A DNA stretch of 64,000 bases. It comes from an uncultured Clostridia bacterium (GTDB lineage: Bacteria; Bacillota; Clostridia; Saccharofermentanales; Saccharofermentanaceae). The stretch covers positions 22,426 to 86,425 of the forward strand of contig CAMJPC010000009.1 of NCBI GenBank assembly GCA_946407705.1, read 5' to 3'. The notes below the pieces were generated by a model. It did no database searches and had not been told where the DNA came from. It saw only the letters and a list, made by a program, of their open reading frames with translations. Every line of letters starts with the position of its first letter. Position 1 is the first letter of the stretch. Positions 8,475 to 19,836 of this stretch are shown here, one piece after another. A program made the translations under genes and the position numbers.

Positions 8475-9517
8475 TTGTCTTTACTCTCCATACCGCGTCT
8501 CAATTGTCCGCAGGCGGCCATTATATCAGTGCCCATTTCCCTTCTGAGCGTTGCGTTTATGCCGCCGGATTCGAGGATTTCCTGAAATCTTCTGACATTC
8601 TGCTTGGGTGAAGTGTGATAATCGCTTCCCGGAAACTCGTTGGCAGCAATGAGATTAACGTGCCATAGTCCCCTGCCTAAGAGCTTTACGAGCATTTCTG
8701 CATGAGCAGGACTGTCATTTACGCCTGCGAAAAGGCTGTACTCAAAAGTAAGTCTTCTGTTTGTCTTAGAAATATATCTTCTGCAGGCTCCCATGAGTTC
8801 ATTAAGATCGTATCTTCTTGCGATCGGCATGATCTGCTTTCTCAGCTCATCATTTGGAGCATGCAAAGATACGGAAAGATTGACCTGAAGATCAAGTTCG
8901 GTAAACTTGTCTATCATTGGAACCAGTCCACAGGTGGAAATGGTTATGTGTCTGGCTCCGAGATTCAGTCCTTCGGGATTATTAGCGAGTTTAACGAAGT
9001 CCATTACGGCATCAAAGTTATCGAAAGGCTCTCCAATACCCATAATTACTACGCTTCTTATCCTTTCGCCCATGTTTCTCTGTGAAACGGCAACCTGTGC
9101 AAACATTTCGCCCGATGAAAGAGATCTTCCGAAGCCGAGCTTAGCAGAAGCGCAGAAGGTGCATCCCATCTTGCAGCCTGCCTGAGACGAAATGCATACG
9201 GAAAGACCTGTCTTATAGCGCATGACGACAGTCTCGATGATATTCCCGTCATAAAGTTCATATACGAATTTGGTGGTACCGTCGATTTCTGAAACAAGCT
9301 TCTGCCTGATCTTAAGTCCACCGAAAATAAAGCTCTCTTCAAGCTTTGTCCTTACTACGGCAGGAACATTATTCATATCAGCGGTATCTGTAACTCCGGA
9401 AGCAAGCCACTTGTATATCTGACCGGCCCTGTATGACTGAATGCCATTCTCACGGCACCAAAGATCGAGGTCTTCCTTTGTCAGATCAAGGCAGAATTTC
9501 TTATTCACTCGGATCAT
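8471..9517 (-). CDS. rlmN: Dual-specificity 23S rRNA/tRNA adenine C2-methyltransferase RlmN
   Basis: 348 residues, standard length. This radical SAM enzyme makes 2-methyladenosine at A2503 of 23S rRNA and in some tRNAs. The iron-sulfur motif is CKMGCTFC in SSQAGCKMGCTFCASAKLG. SAM-binding GIGEPFDN and the STCGLVP and NLSVSLHAPND segments follow. The C-terminal methyl-accepting cysteine is probably the one in DIMAACGQLR. The start at 9517 overlaps the end of rsmB by 17 bases. It belongs to the conserved fmt-rsmB-rlmN-phosphatase-kinase string. Confidence 0.96.
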   Translation of the reverse strand: MIRVNKKFCLDLTKEDLDLWCRENGIQSYRAGQIYKWLASGVTDTADMNNVPAVVRTKLEESFIFGGLKIRQKLVSEIDGTTKFVYELYDGNIIETVVMRYKTGLSVCISSQAGCKMGCTFCASAKLGFGRSLSSGEMFAQVAVSQRNMGERIRSVVIMGIGEPFDNFDAVMDFVKLANNPEGLNLGARHITISTCGLVPMIDKFTELDLQVNLSVSLHAPNDELRKQIMPIARRYDLNELMGACRRYISKTNRRLTFEYSLFAGVNDSPAHAEMLVKLLGRGLWHVNLIAANEFPGSDYHTSPKQNVRRFQEILESGGINATLRREMGTDIMAACGQLRRGMESKDK

Positions 9518-10925
9518 CCTTTCTGTCCTTTTCCATTCTGCAGATAAAGAAGCCTTCGGTGCCGTCTATATCCGGGAAAAGCGTGATCATACCATTTTCA
9601 GCAGTTTCTTTCCTCTCATCATCAAGCGAGATGGTATCAGGAAGGTACTTGAGAATGGAAACAGTATGGAAACTCTTATGAGAAGCAAGGAAATTTGCGA
9701 CCTGATTCTCATTCTCATCACTGTTTAAAGTACAGGTGCAGTAAACGAGAGTACCGCCGGGACAAACCATCTTGGCAGCACTGTCAATAATCGATGCCTG
9801 TATCGGTAATAGTTCCTCGATGCGCTCATAAGTTATCTTTTCTCTAATGTCAGGCTTTCTGCCAATGAGACCCAGACCGCTGCAAGGAACGTCACACAAC
9901 ACAAGATCAAAAGACTTGCGGGAATCCTTGTTTTCCTTACTTATTTTCGAAGCATCGCAGCACTGTACCGAAATGGACTTAAGACCAAGTCTTTCTGCGT
10001 TTTCCTTTACCAGTTCAAGCCTGGAATCGTTGATGTCACATGAAAGAATGCTGCAGTTATCGTGGCAAAGCGTTGCCATATGAGTTGATTTTCCGCCCGG
10101 AGCCGAGCAACAGTCAAGGATCTTATTTCCTTCTGCCGGCGATGCGATAAGTGATGCGAGCATAGCGGCTTCACCCTGGATGAACATTCCGTATTTGGAA
10201 TAGATGTCAGAATTCTCAAGGCCTTTAAGTCCGCCAGATATCTCTATTGCGTCACTGATTATCTTTGCGGGTTGAGCAAATATGCCGGCTTCTTTAAGTT
10301 CTGAGATGATCTTTTTCTGTTCGATCTTTGAACTGTCAAATCTTACGGTCGTACCGGAAGGCTTAAGGAAAGCCATTCCGATGTCAAAGGCTCTGGATTT
10401 ACCGTAATCCTTCTTGAAAATGCCATAGATCTCAGGCTTAAGCGATGTCCTGATGCCTGGTTTATACTGCTCGAGGTTTTTCTTGGCCTCGGGTGCGGAC
10501 GCATATTTGCGTACTACAGCATTAACATATCCCGATACTTTGTGATTGTATTTCTTAGCAATCTCTACTGATGAATCGGTAACGGCGTAATCAGGAATGT
10601 TTTCGCCAAACTGAAGCTGCCATACTGCCATTCTGATGATGGTTCTTGTGATCGGATCCATCTTTTCAGGTTCTTCCTTTGTTATATGGCGGATAAGGAA
10701 ATCGATCGTGAAAGTATAAGTGAGAGTGCCATAGAGCATTGCTCTGGTGAAATCAAGTCGTTTACCGAGCGAAGCTGCTGCTTTATCTGTCTTCTTCAAT
10801 ATAAGATTTGAAAAAGCGTCATCGAAATACACCTGATAAAGCATCTGAAAACACAGTTCCCTCTCGTTCCCGGTTTCTATAAGCTTTATGATGTCTTTCT
10901 TTTTGTACTTGATCGGGCTGGTCAT
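9501..10925 (-). CDS. rsmB: 16S rRNA (cytosine-967-C5)-methyltransferase RsmB
   Basis: 474 residues. The N-terminal ~150 residues resemble NusB (RNA binding: LCFQMLYQVYFDDAFSN). The C-terminal Rossmann domain carries the SAM motif LDCCSAPGGKSTHMA and the two m5C cysteines, in DVPCSGLGLIGRKPDI and YCTCTLNSDENE. It methylates 16S rRNA C967 in the cytoplasm. It lies 15 bases downstream of fmt in the usual order. The family is unambiguous; RsmB rather than another NOL1/Nop2 member is chosen from the NusB-like domain and neighbours. Confidence 0.93.
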   Translation of the reverse strand: MTSPIKYKKKDIIKLIETGNERELCFQMLYQVYFDDAFSNLILKKTDKAAASLGKRLDFTRAMLYGTLTYTFTIDFLIRHITKEEPEKMDPITRTIIRMAVWQLQFGENIPDYAVTDSSVEIAKKYNHKVSGYVNAVVRKYASAPEAKKNLEQYKPGIRTSLKPEIYGIFKKDYGKSRAFDIGMAFLKPSGTTVRFDSSKIEQKKIISELKEAGIFAQPAKIISDAIEISGGLKGLENSDIYSKYGMFIQGEAAMLASLIASPAEGNKILDCCSAPGGKSTHMATLCHDNCSILSCDINDSRLELVKENAERLGLKSISVQCCDASKISKENKDSRKSFDLVLCDVPCSGLGLIGRKPDIREKITYERIEELLPIQASIIDSAAKMVCPGGTLVYCTCTLNSDENENQVANFLASHKSFHTVSILKYLPDTISLDDERKETAENGMITLFPDIDGTEGFFICRMEKDRKDDPSE

Positions 10926-10940
10926 GAGAATACCCCGTAA

Positions 10941-11909
10941 TCAGGCAAAAGTCTGTCCGGCTTTATAATTGTGTGCAATATCGCGGGCGAAAAGCCTTTT
11001 CCCGCCGGCAAACTGAAGCTCGATTATCTGTAAATAACCCGATCCGCATTTAACTATAAGGTCTTTACCCTTGCTTGCGACGATTGTGCCAGGCTCAGCC
11101 CGCTCCGCGGCAGCCTTGTCTGCAAATGCCGGGAGCTCGGTAACTATTCTGGAATCATAGATCTTGAGTTTTCTTTCTCCCGCCTCCGTATAGGCACCAG
11201 GCCAGGAACTGAGTGCCCTGACCTTGTTATGGACAACAGTTACATCCATATCCCAAGTAAAATGGCCTTCTTCAGAAGCGATCGGAGGGCAATATGTAGC
11301 CTTTGAATCATCCTGTTTAACGGGAACGAGCTTTCCTTCGGTAATGTCCAATACAGCCTGAGGAAGAATTGATGCCGAAAGCTCAGCGAGTTTCATCATT
11401 AGCTCATCGGAATGCATGTCAGGTCCAATCTCAATCTCTTTTTGAACGAGCATATCGCCTGTATCCATCCCTTCAGCCATCTCCATGATGGTAATGCCGG
11501 TAACCTTATCTCCTTCCATAACCGCTCTCTGAACAGGAGCAGAACCCCTTCGTTCAGGCAAAAGACTGCCATGGCAATTGATGCAGCCATATTTGGGTAT
11601 GTTCAATATGGAAACAGGTAAGATCTTTCCGTAAGCAGCAGTAACGATCATGTCCGGCTTTGCATCGGAAATGACATTAAAAGCCTCATCCGTCTTAAGC
11701 GTAGCAGGCTGGAATACTTCTATGCCTTTTTCCTGTGCTGCAACCTTTACAGGCGGCGGAGTAAGTATCTGCTTTCTGCCAACAGGTTTATCAGGCTGGC
11801 AGCAACAAAGAACGACATTGAAGCCGCCGTCAATGAGAGCCCTGAGATTGACAGCTGCAAATTCAGGCGTTCCCATAAAAACGATTCTTAAATCGCGGGG
11901 ATCAGTCAA
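10941..11909 (-). CDS. fmt: Methionyl-tRNA formyltransferase
   Basis: About 322 residues. It formylates initiator Met-tRNA with 10-formyl-THF. Motifs: RIVFMGTPEFA at the N-terminus, INCHGSLLPERRGSAPVQ (catalytic Asn-His) and ITIMEMAEGMDTGDML (catalytic Asp), then an OB-like C-terminal tRNA-binding domain. Two starts are possible. A GTG at 11918 overlaps the def stop (GTGA) but touches the GGAGG site. A TTG at 11909 sits about 9 bases after it, and I prefer this one. Pairing with deformylase immediately upstream is the classic arrangement for N-formylmethionine handling. Confidence 0.94.
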   Translation of the reverse strand: MTDPRDLRIVFMGTPEFAAVNLRALIDGGFNVVLCCCQPDKPVGRKQILTPPPVKVAAQEKGIEVFQPATLKTDEAFNVISDAKPDMIVTAAYGKILPVSILNIPKYGCINCHGSLLPERRGSAPVQRAVMEGDKVTGITIMEMAEGMDTGDMLVQKEIEIGPDMHSDELMMKLAELSASILPQAVLDITEGKLVPVKQDDSKATYCPPIASEEGHFTWDMDVTVVHNKVRALSSWPGAYTEAGERKLKIYDSRIVTELPAFADKAAAERAEPGTIVASKGKDLIVKCGSGYLQIIELQFAGGKRLFARDIAHNYKAGQTFA

Positions 11910-11914
11910 AAGGA

Positions 11915-12409
11915 TCACTCCTCCTCGTCATCGTCGTTTTCTTCAACGCGATATACTTTTCCGTCAACTGACTTATCTATAAAAAGGATGCCGTCAAGAT
12001 GGTCATACTCATGGCAAATGCATCTTGCAAGAAGCTCATCAGCTTCAAGAACGAATTCATTTCCGTTACGGTCCAAAGCCTTAACCTTAACATGATCAGG
12101 ACGTTCCACTTCACAGGTCTTTCCCGGAACTGAAAGACAGCCTTCACTTCCGACCTGTGAACCACTTGATTCAAGGATCTCAGGGTTAATGAATTCAATC
12201 TTACCGTGATCGTCACCGATATCGACGATAAAAACACGTCTTAATACGCCAACCTGAGGAGCAGCAATGCCTATTCCCCTGTTTTCGTAATACATTGTAT
12301 CTGCAAGATCATCGAGCAGTTTTATAATCCTGGGAGATATCTCATCCACAGGACGTGATTTCTTTCTAAGTAACGGATCACCCTCAATTACGAGATTTCT
12401 TAAAGCCAT
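11915..12409 (-). CDS. def: Peptide deformylase
   Basis: 164 residues. This metalloenzyme removes the formyl group from nascent proteins. All three family motifs are present: [18 protein letters not shown] (metal Cys) and HEYDHLDG (two metal His plus catalytic Glu). The product ends in an acidic tail (EENDDDEEE). The ATG at 12409 follows GAGG. It is the first gene of the operon that runs to thiN, with a good sigma-A-type promoter 31 bases upstream (12440-12468). The priA/coaBC genes often found just before def are not here. Confidence 0.97.
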   Translation of the reverse strand: MALRNLVIEGDPLLRKKSRPVDEISPRIIKLLDDLADTMYYENRGIGIAAPQVGVLRRVFIVDIGDDHGKIEFINPEILESSGSQVGSEGCLSVPGKTCEVERPDHVKVKALDRNGNEFVLEADELLARCICHEYDHLDGILFIDKSVDGKVYRVEENDDDEEE

Positions 12410-12439
12410 CGATATACCTCATTTAATAAATATAGGTTA

Positions 12440-12468
12440 ATTATAAAGTTCAATTCATATGCGGGCAA
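12440..12468 (-). promoter_or_regulatory. Sigma-A-like promoter of the def-thiN operon
   Basis: Minus-strand -35 TTGCCC (12463-12468), 17-base spacer and perfect -10 TATAAT (12440-12445), about 30 bases before the def start. No other strong promoter was seen within the nine-gene string below it. Confidence 0.7.
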
Positions 12469-12492
12469 GTATTGAAGAACCGAGCTTAATCA

Positions 12493-14139
12493 TCATTCGT
12501 TTGAAAGTGCGCTGACATTTACTTTACCGACCTTGGTTCTCGGTATGGAATCAAGCACGACGAAACTTCTTGGCATTGCAAAGCGGGAAACTGAAAGGTT
12601 CAGCTCATTCTTAACGTGACTCAGAGCCTCGTCAAAGCTGCCATCATGCTCCGCTTTCTTGTCAAAAACGATGCAAGCTCTTACTATTTCGCCTCTTAGA
12701 TCGTCAGGAATACCGATTACAGCACAATCAGTAACCTCAGGACAGGACATGATGATATCCTCGAGAACATTCGGATAAACATTATAGCCGTTGGTTATGA
12801 TCATCCTCTTGAGCCTGCACTCAAAGTAGATCAGACCGTTATCGCCTTTTCGGCCGCAGTCTCCCGTACGAAGCCAGACAACCCCGTTTTCGTCCTTTTT
12901 AAGAACGTCATCAGTTTCTTTTTCCTCGTTATAGTAACCGATCATGACAGCAGGTCCTGAAATAAGGATCTCGCCATTAGTGCCGTCAGGTAATTCTTTG
13001 CCGGTCTCAGTATCAACGATCTTAAACAAAGTGTCTCTATATGCCCTGCCTATGCAATTGTGTTCAGTACAACCCGGCGGCATAAGGCTTATACCGGAAA
13101 GACACTCGGTAAGGCCGTAACCCTGTCTGACGACAGCATTGCTGCCGTGTCTCTTAAGAAGATCATTCATTTTATCCTGAATATCTGAAGGCAATCTGTC
13201 ACCTCCGGATATCACAAGCTTTAAGAACGACATATCCATATCCTTTGCATCACCGGATACGATAGCCGAGAAAATCGCAGGAACGCCCGCTATGACAGCA
13301 GGTTTATACTTCGAGATGAGCTGAATGAACTTCTTTACCTTAAAGGCAGGAAGCAGAATCGAAGTTCCGCCAAAGGTAAGTACAGTATGGATTCCTACAC
13401 CAAGGCCGAAACCGTGGAAGATCGGCAAAACGGCAAGGAACCTGTCACCTTTTTCGAGACATTCACAACTCTCGATCGCTTCATAAGCACTGTTGTTGAA
13501 GTTTAACGAAGAAAGCAAGACACCTTTCGAAGGTCCCGTAGTACCACCAGTATAAAGCATTGCACAAGCATCTTCAGGTACAGGCTTCTCATCTGCTTTA
13601 AGAGTGTATGCCCTGTTTCCCGTTTTCATGAATTCCGGGAAGGCCTTAAAACGGATGAAAGAAGGTGTCTTTACTCCTGATTTAACCTTATATGCAAGCT
13701 TTGCCATCCTGGGAAGGTATTCCGAAGGACTGCAAAGGATTACTTTATGAACCGTTCCTGCCAGGAAAGAAATCCCTGCGGGTATCTCATCATATACAAA
13801 AACGATCTGCGGATTGGTCAGTTCGATATAGGACTTTAATTCCCTGACAGATGAAAGCGGGTGAATCAGATCACACACCGCACCTAATTTTGAGCAGGCA
13901 TAAAAGACAAAAACAGCCTGCGGAATGTTCGGTAAGACAACGGCAACATGCATGCCGCGTCTGACACCAAGAAAATACATGGCTGCGGCACATCTGTCTA
14001 TGTCAGCCAATAATGTGGAATATGTGATCTTGTTACCGTAGTATTCAAGAGCGGCAAGATCACTAAACTCTTTGCATTTAGTCTTTATGCTCTCGTAAAG
14101 AGTCAATCCGCTAATATCAAAATCAGGTGTATCAGACAT
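12493..14139 (-). CDS. AMP-dependent acyl-CoA synthetase/ligase (FadD-like)
   Basis: 548 residues, an ANL-superfamily adenylating enzyme. Motif A3 is MLYTGGTTGPSKGVLLS; A5 lies in VVRQGYGLTECLSGIS; A7/A8 is WLRTGDCGRKGDNGLIYFECRLKRMIITNGYNVYP. The conserved C-terminal lysine is in PRTKVGKVN. It should activate a carboxylic acid to an acyl-AMP and then a thioester with CoA; substrate is not readable, though FadD-type long-chain acids are likely. Its ATG shares one base with the ahcY stop (TAATG), so it is coupled to that gene. No acyl carrier protein, dehydrogenase or other fatty-acid gene is nearby. Confidence 0.82.
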   Translation of the reverse strand: MSDTPDFDISGLTLYESIKTKCKEFSDLAALEYYGNKITYSTLLADIDRCAAAMYFLGVRRGMHVAVVLPNIPQAVFVFYACSKLGAVCDLIHPLSSVRELKSYIELTNPQIVFVYDEIPAGISFLAGTVHKVILCSPSEYLPRMAKLAYKVKSGVKTPSFIRFKAFPEFMKTGNRAYTLKADEKPVPEDACAMLYTGGTTGPSKGVLLSSLNFNNSAYEAIESCECLEKGDRFLAVLPIFHGFGLGVGIHTVLTFGGTSILLPAFKVKKFIQLISKYKPAVIAGVPAIFSAIVSGDAKDMDMSFLKLVISGGDRLPSDIQDKMNDLLKRHGSNAVVRQGYGLTECLSGISLMPPGCTEHNCIGRAYRDTLFKIVDTETGKELPDGTNGEILISGPAVMIGYYNEEKETDDVLKKDENGVVWLRTGDCGRKGDNGLIYFECRLKRMIITNGYNVYPNVLEDIIMSCPEVTDCAVIGIPDDLRGEIVRACIVFDKKAEHDGSFDEALSHVKNELNLSVSRFAMPRSFVVLDSIPRTKVGKVNVSALSNE

Positions 14140-15392
14140 TAAAATTCCCAGGAAGAAATGTACTTCTTCTGTTCATCAGTAAGCTCGTCGATCTTAATAT
14201 TCTTCGTTTTAAGAAGGATTTCAGCAACCCTGTTGTCGATCTCTTCAGGTGTCTGATAAACATCGACAGGTAAACGTGCAATACTGGTAGCGATATACAT
14301 TGCAGACTGTGCCTGAAGAGCAAAACTCATATCCATGATCTCTACGGGATGTCCGTCTCCGGATGCCAGGTTAACAAGCCTTCCTTCAGCTATTATGCAG
14401 ACAGTCCTGCCGTTTGAGAGCTTATATCCGACAACATTATGACGAAGCTCAGAAGAAGAAACTGCCATTCTCGTGATGTCTTTCATGCTGACTTCACAGT
14501 CAAAGTGTCCTGCGTTGCAGCATACGGCACCATCCTTCATCATGAGGAAATGCTTTTCAGTGATAACGTCCTTGCAACCCGTAACAGTAACGAAGAAATC
14601 ACCCAAAGGAGCAGCTTCATCCATTGTCATTACGGAATAGCCTTCCATAAGTGCTTCACAAGCCTTAACGGGATCGATCTCGGTAACGATTACATTGGCA
14701 CCGAGACCCTTTGCTCTCATGGCAACTCCCCTGCCGCACATACCGTAACCTGCAACTACAACAGTCTTACCGGCAACAACAAGGTTTGTGGTAGCCATAA
14801 TTGCGGTCCATACAGATTGACCTGTACCGAATCTGTTATCGAAAAGGTGCTTGCATCTTGCATCGTTAACAGCGATTACGGGATATGCCAGTTTGCCTTC
14901 CTTCTTAAGGATCTCCAGACGGTGTACACCTGTAGTTGTTTCTTCGCATCCACCGATGATATTCGGAGTTAGATCCTTCATTTCAGAATGAAGGAGCAAA
15001 GCAAGGTCTCCGCCGTCATCGATTACGATGTGAGGTCCAAAAGACAGTGTTTTCTTTAAACGTGCGAAATACTCTTCTTCCGTATCACCATGAACAGCAT
15101 AAACGTTCATAATGTTCAGCGAAGCAAGAGCTGCAGCAACATCATCCTGTGTAGACAAAGGATTGCATCCGGTCAAAGCAACTTCAGCGCCGCCTCTGGC
15201 AAGAGCTCTTGCCAGACATGCAGTCTTTGCTTCTACGTGTACGGAAACAGAGATCTTAAGTCCTTCGAAAGGCTGACTCTTAATAAGCTCAGCTTCTATT
15301 GCACGAAGCACCGGCATATTGCGGTAAGCCCATTCGATCTTTTCTAATCCATAAGGTGCGAGGCTTATATCCTTTACTTCGTAATTAAACAT
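14139..15392 (-). CDS. ahcY: S-adenosylhomocysteine hydrolase
   Basis: 417 residues, the shorter form without the insertion of eukaryotic-type enzymes, similar in length to the Thermotoga/archaeal type. It splits S-adenosylhomocysteine into adenosine and homocysteine using bound NAD. Seen: substrate-site Asn-Pro and HVEAKTACLARALARGGA near the start, GSDLAL-like region DDGGDLALLLHSEM, EETTTGVHRLE, catalytic NDARCKHLFDNRFGTGQS, and the NAD site VVAGYGMCGRGVA. The C-terminal KYISSWEF replaces the usual PDHYRY. It sits between purine nucleoside phosphorylase and the ligase. Many Clostridia use Pfs/LuxS instead, so this route is notable. The ATG at 15392 follows GGAG. Confidence 0.93.
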   Translation of the reverse strand: MFNYEVKDISLAPYGLEKIEWAYRNMPVLRAIEAELIKSQPFEGLKISVSVHVEAKTACLARALARGGAEVALTGCNPLSTQDDVAAALASLNIMNVYAVHGDTEEEYFARLKKTLSFGPHIVIDDGGDLALLLHSEMKDLTPNIIGGCEETTTGVHRLEILKKEGKLAYPVIAVNDARCKHLFDNRFGTGQSVWTAIMATTNLVVAGKTVVVAGYGMCGRGVAMRAKGLGANVIVTEIDPVKACEALMEGYSVMTMDEAAPLGDFFVTVTGCKDVITEKHFLMMKDGAVCCNAGHFDCEVSMKDITRMAVSSSELRHNVVGYKLSNGRTVCIIAEGRLVNLASGDGHPVEIMDMSFALQAQSAMYIATSIARLPVDVYQTPEEIDNRVAEILLKTKNIKIDELTDEQKKYISSWEF

Positions 15393-15405
15393 CGCTTAAG
15401 CTCCT

Positions 15406-16248
15406 TTATTTAAGTCGTTTGATGAATTCCTTTACAAGCGCACAGCTTTGATCTGAAGCGGCAGCTGCCGTATCGAGAACTTCTTTCTCGGAAAGCGGTC
15501 CGTCATTGATTCCTGCCGCCATATTCGTTATGCAGGATATCGCAACGACCTTCATTCCCATATGGTTTGCACATATAGCTTCAGGTACGGTAGACATGCC
15601 TACGCAGTCAGCACCTAATGTGCGGAGAGCTCTGATCTCGGCAGGTGTCTCATACTGAGGACCCTTTGTGTATGCGTAAACACCGCGGGTAAGACTGATA
15701 TTCAGATCCTTGGCACAGGATTCGAGCAAAGCAATGCATTCTTTATCATAAACATTGCTCTGATCAGGGAACCTTACACCTAATTCGTCAATGTTCGGTC
15801 CTCTCAAAACGGACTCTGCATAGAATGACAGATGATCCTCAATAGCAACAAATTCAGGCGGAACCATGTCTTTCCTGATGCCGCCGGCAGCGTTTGTAAG
15901 AAGGATCATCTTAACTCCGATCATCTTCATAACTCTTACATAAAAGATGATCTTCTCTATCGGAAAGCCTTCATAATAATGGAATCTTCCACTCATCATG
16001 AAAACATCTTTACCGGACAGAGAACCGCAGACCAGCTTTCCTGCATGACCGGGAGCAGTTGAACACGGGAAATCAGGGATTTCATCATAAGGTAAGGTAA
16101 AATACTTTTCACAAATCTCTGTAAGCGGACCAAGACCTGAACCTAAGACCAGACAGATCTCAGGGACCTTACGTCCGTTAAGGTGACTTACGATATAATC
16201 GCCTGCTCTTTTTAAAGATTTGAAGTATTCTTCCTTATTTTCGATCAT
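15406..16248 (-). CDS. punA: Purine nucleoside phosphorylase (trimeric type)
   Basis: 280 residues from the ATG at 16248 (MIENKEEYF), chosen because upstream codons overlap the secA zinc-tail coding region. The enzyme splits purine nucleosides with phosphate to a base and ribose 1-phosphate. Motifs of the low-mass trimeric family: VLGSGLGPL, CSTAPGHAGKL (phosphate), GRFHYYEG, LTNAAGGI, GPQYETPAEIR (catalytic Glu) and SCITNMAAG (base-binding Asn). That Asn favours inosine and guanosine over adenosine. It lies between secA (TAATATG junction) and ahcY. Confidence 0.93.
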   Translation of the reverse strand: MIENKEEYFKSLKRAGDYIVSHLNGRKVPEICLVLGSGLGPLTEICEKYFTLPYDEIPDFPCSTAPGHAGKLVCGSLSGKDVFMMSGRFHYYEGFPIEKIIFYVRVMKMIGVKMILLTNAAGGIRKDMVPPEFVAIEDHLSFYAESVLRGPNIDELGVRFPDQSNVYDKECIALLESCAKDLNISLTRGVYAYTKGPQYETPAEIRALRTLGADCVGMSTVPEAICANHMGMKVVAISCITNMAAGINDGPLSEKEVLDTAAAASDQSCALVKEFIKRLK

Positions 16249-16249
16249 A

Positions 16250-19039
<2,790 letters not shown>

Positions 19040-19492
19040 TTACTCAGTTTTCTCCTCTTGTTCTTTATTATCGCGTTCGTTAAGTCTCTTTAGTGCGGTC
19101 CTGTATCCGCCGTCCGGGTTTATGTAGCAGGTCTTTACACGTGATATGGTCGTAGAACTGACCTTTGTACTGCTTCTGGCCTTGCCACGAACTCTTCCGC
19201 TACTGTGCTTTGTCTCGGAAGATGCACCGGATTCCTCACTCTCCGGGGTGCCCGAAAGTTCTTTGATAATCTCTTCGTAGCTCTTTCCCTGTTCTATCCT
19301 TCTTACGATCTGCCAACGATGAAGAAAAGACTGCAATTCATTTACCGAACAAAGATCCTTGAAGAACTTGTGAATCTCCTCGGGATTCTTCATGGTGAGA
19401 ATGGCGTTATAGAGATCCGTAAGCTCTTCCATCTCACTGTCAGTAAATGCAGCAGCGAATTTCAGCTCGTTTCTGTCCTTGTTCTTAATCAT
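19040..19492 (-). CDS. YerC/YecD-type TrpR-like DNA-binding protein with split helix-turn-helix
   Basis: 150 residues; typical YerC/YecD proteins are about 100. The N-terminal half matches the family (TDLYNAILTMKNPEEIHKFFKDLCSVNELQSFLHRWQIVRRIEQGKSYEEI), and the recognition helix is in TTISRVKTCYI. Between helix 1 of the HTH (residues 71-80) and the recognition helix (114-122) there is a ~30-residue Ser/Gly/Arg/Lys-rich insert (about 82-111). Normal relatives have only a tight turn there. This probably changes DNA binding. It sits directly upstream of secA in an operon with the small membrane protein at 19498. Family relatives are predicted transcription regulators; the target is unknown. Confidence 0.78.
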   Translation of the reverse strand: MIKNKDRNELKFAAAFTDSEMEELTDLYNAILTMKNPEEIHKFFKDLCSVNELQSFLHRWQIVRRIEQGKSYEEIIKELSGTPESEESGASSETKHSSGRVRGKARSSTKVSSTTISRVKTCYINPDGGYRTALKRLNERDNKEQEEKTE

Positions 19493-19497
19493 GGCGA

Positions 19498-19731
19498 TTA
19501 CCCGACAGCATCATTTACGAAATCAATAAGCGGAGCTGCATATCCTGTATAGAAAGCAACGAAAATAATCGTAACAACTACAACCGCCAGAATGCCGACC
19601 AGGCATCTGGAAAAGAAAAGGTTCGTCTTGGCCTTTCTAAGAGTATCACCGATAGACAGGTTGGACCCGTTATCGTTGTTTATCATTGAACTGGCCAAAC
19701 TCGGCCTTCTGACAGCATTTTCGCGTTTCAA
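19498..19731 (-). CDS. Small single-pass membrane protein, unknown function
   Basis: 77 residues from a TTG start at 19731 (LKRENAVRRP), placed 8 bases after GGAGG; a longer reading would begin inside the ribosome site. A basic/polar N-terminus of ~45 residues is followed by one strong hydrophobic helix (CLVGILAVVVVTIIFVAFYTGYAAPLI) and a short tail. No family is recognised. It is the first gene of the stretch continuing into the TrpR-like gene and secA, with 5 bases between genes. Location in the membrane is the only prediction offered. Confidence 0.6.
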   Translation of the reverse strand: MKRENAVRRPSLASSMINNDNGSNLSIGDTLRKAKTNLFFSRCLVGILAVVVVTIIFVAFYTGYAAPLIDFVNDAVG

Positions 19732-19789
19732 ACAAGACACCTCCAAAATTATCCGATATATCTTAACGCAATATTAAGTTTAATACAAT

Positions 19790-19818
19790 AAATTAAATAA
19801 AGAGAAAAATCCTGTCAA
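19790..19818 (-). promoter_or_regulatory. Possible promoter for the 19498-secA operon
   Basis: A perfect minus-strand -35 TTGACA (19813-19818). With a 17-base spacer the -10 would be TAATTT (19790-19795), a poor match; TTTAAT at a 15-base spacer is an alternative. The region is AT-rich and has no gene. Confidence 0.4.
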
Positions 19819-19836
19819 AAATCAAATTATCGGTTT

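Noticed and set aside
14439..14972. Long plus-strand open frame (177 codons) within ahcY
   Set aside because: It lies wholly antisense to a well-conserved enzyme, has no ribosome site and reads as random composition.
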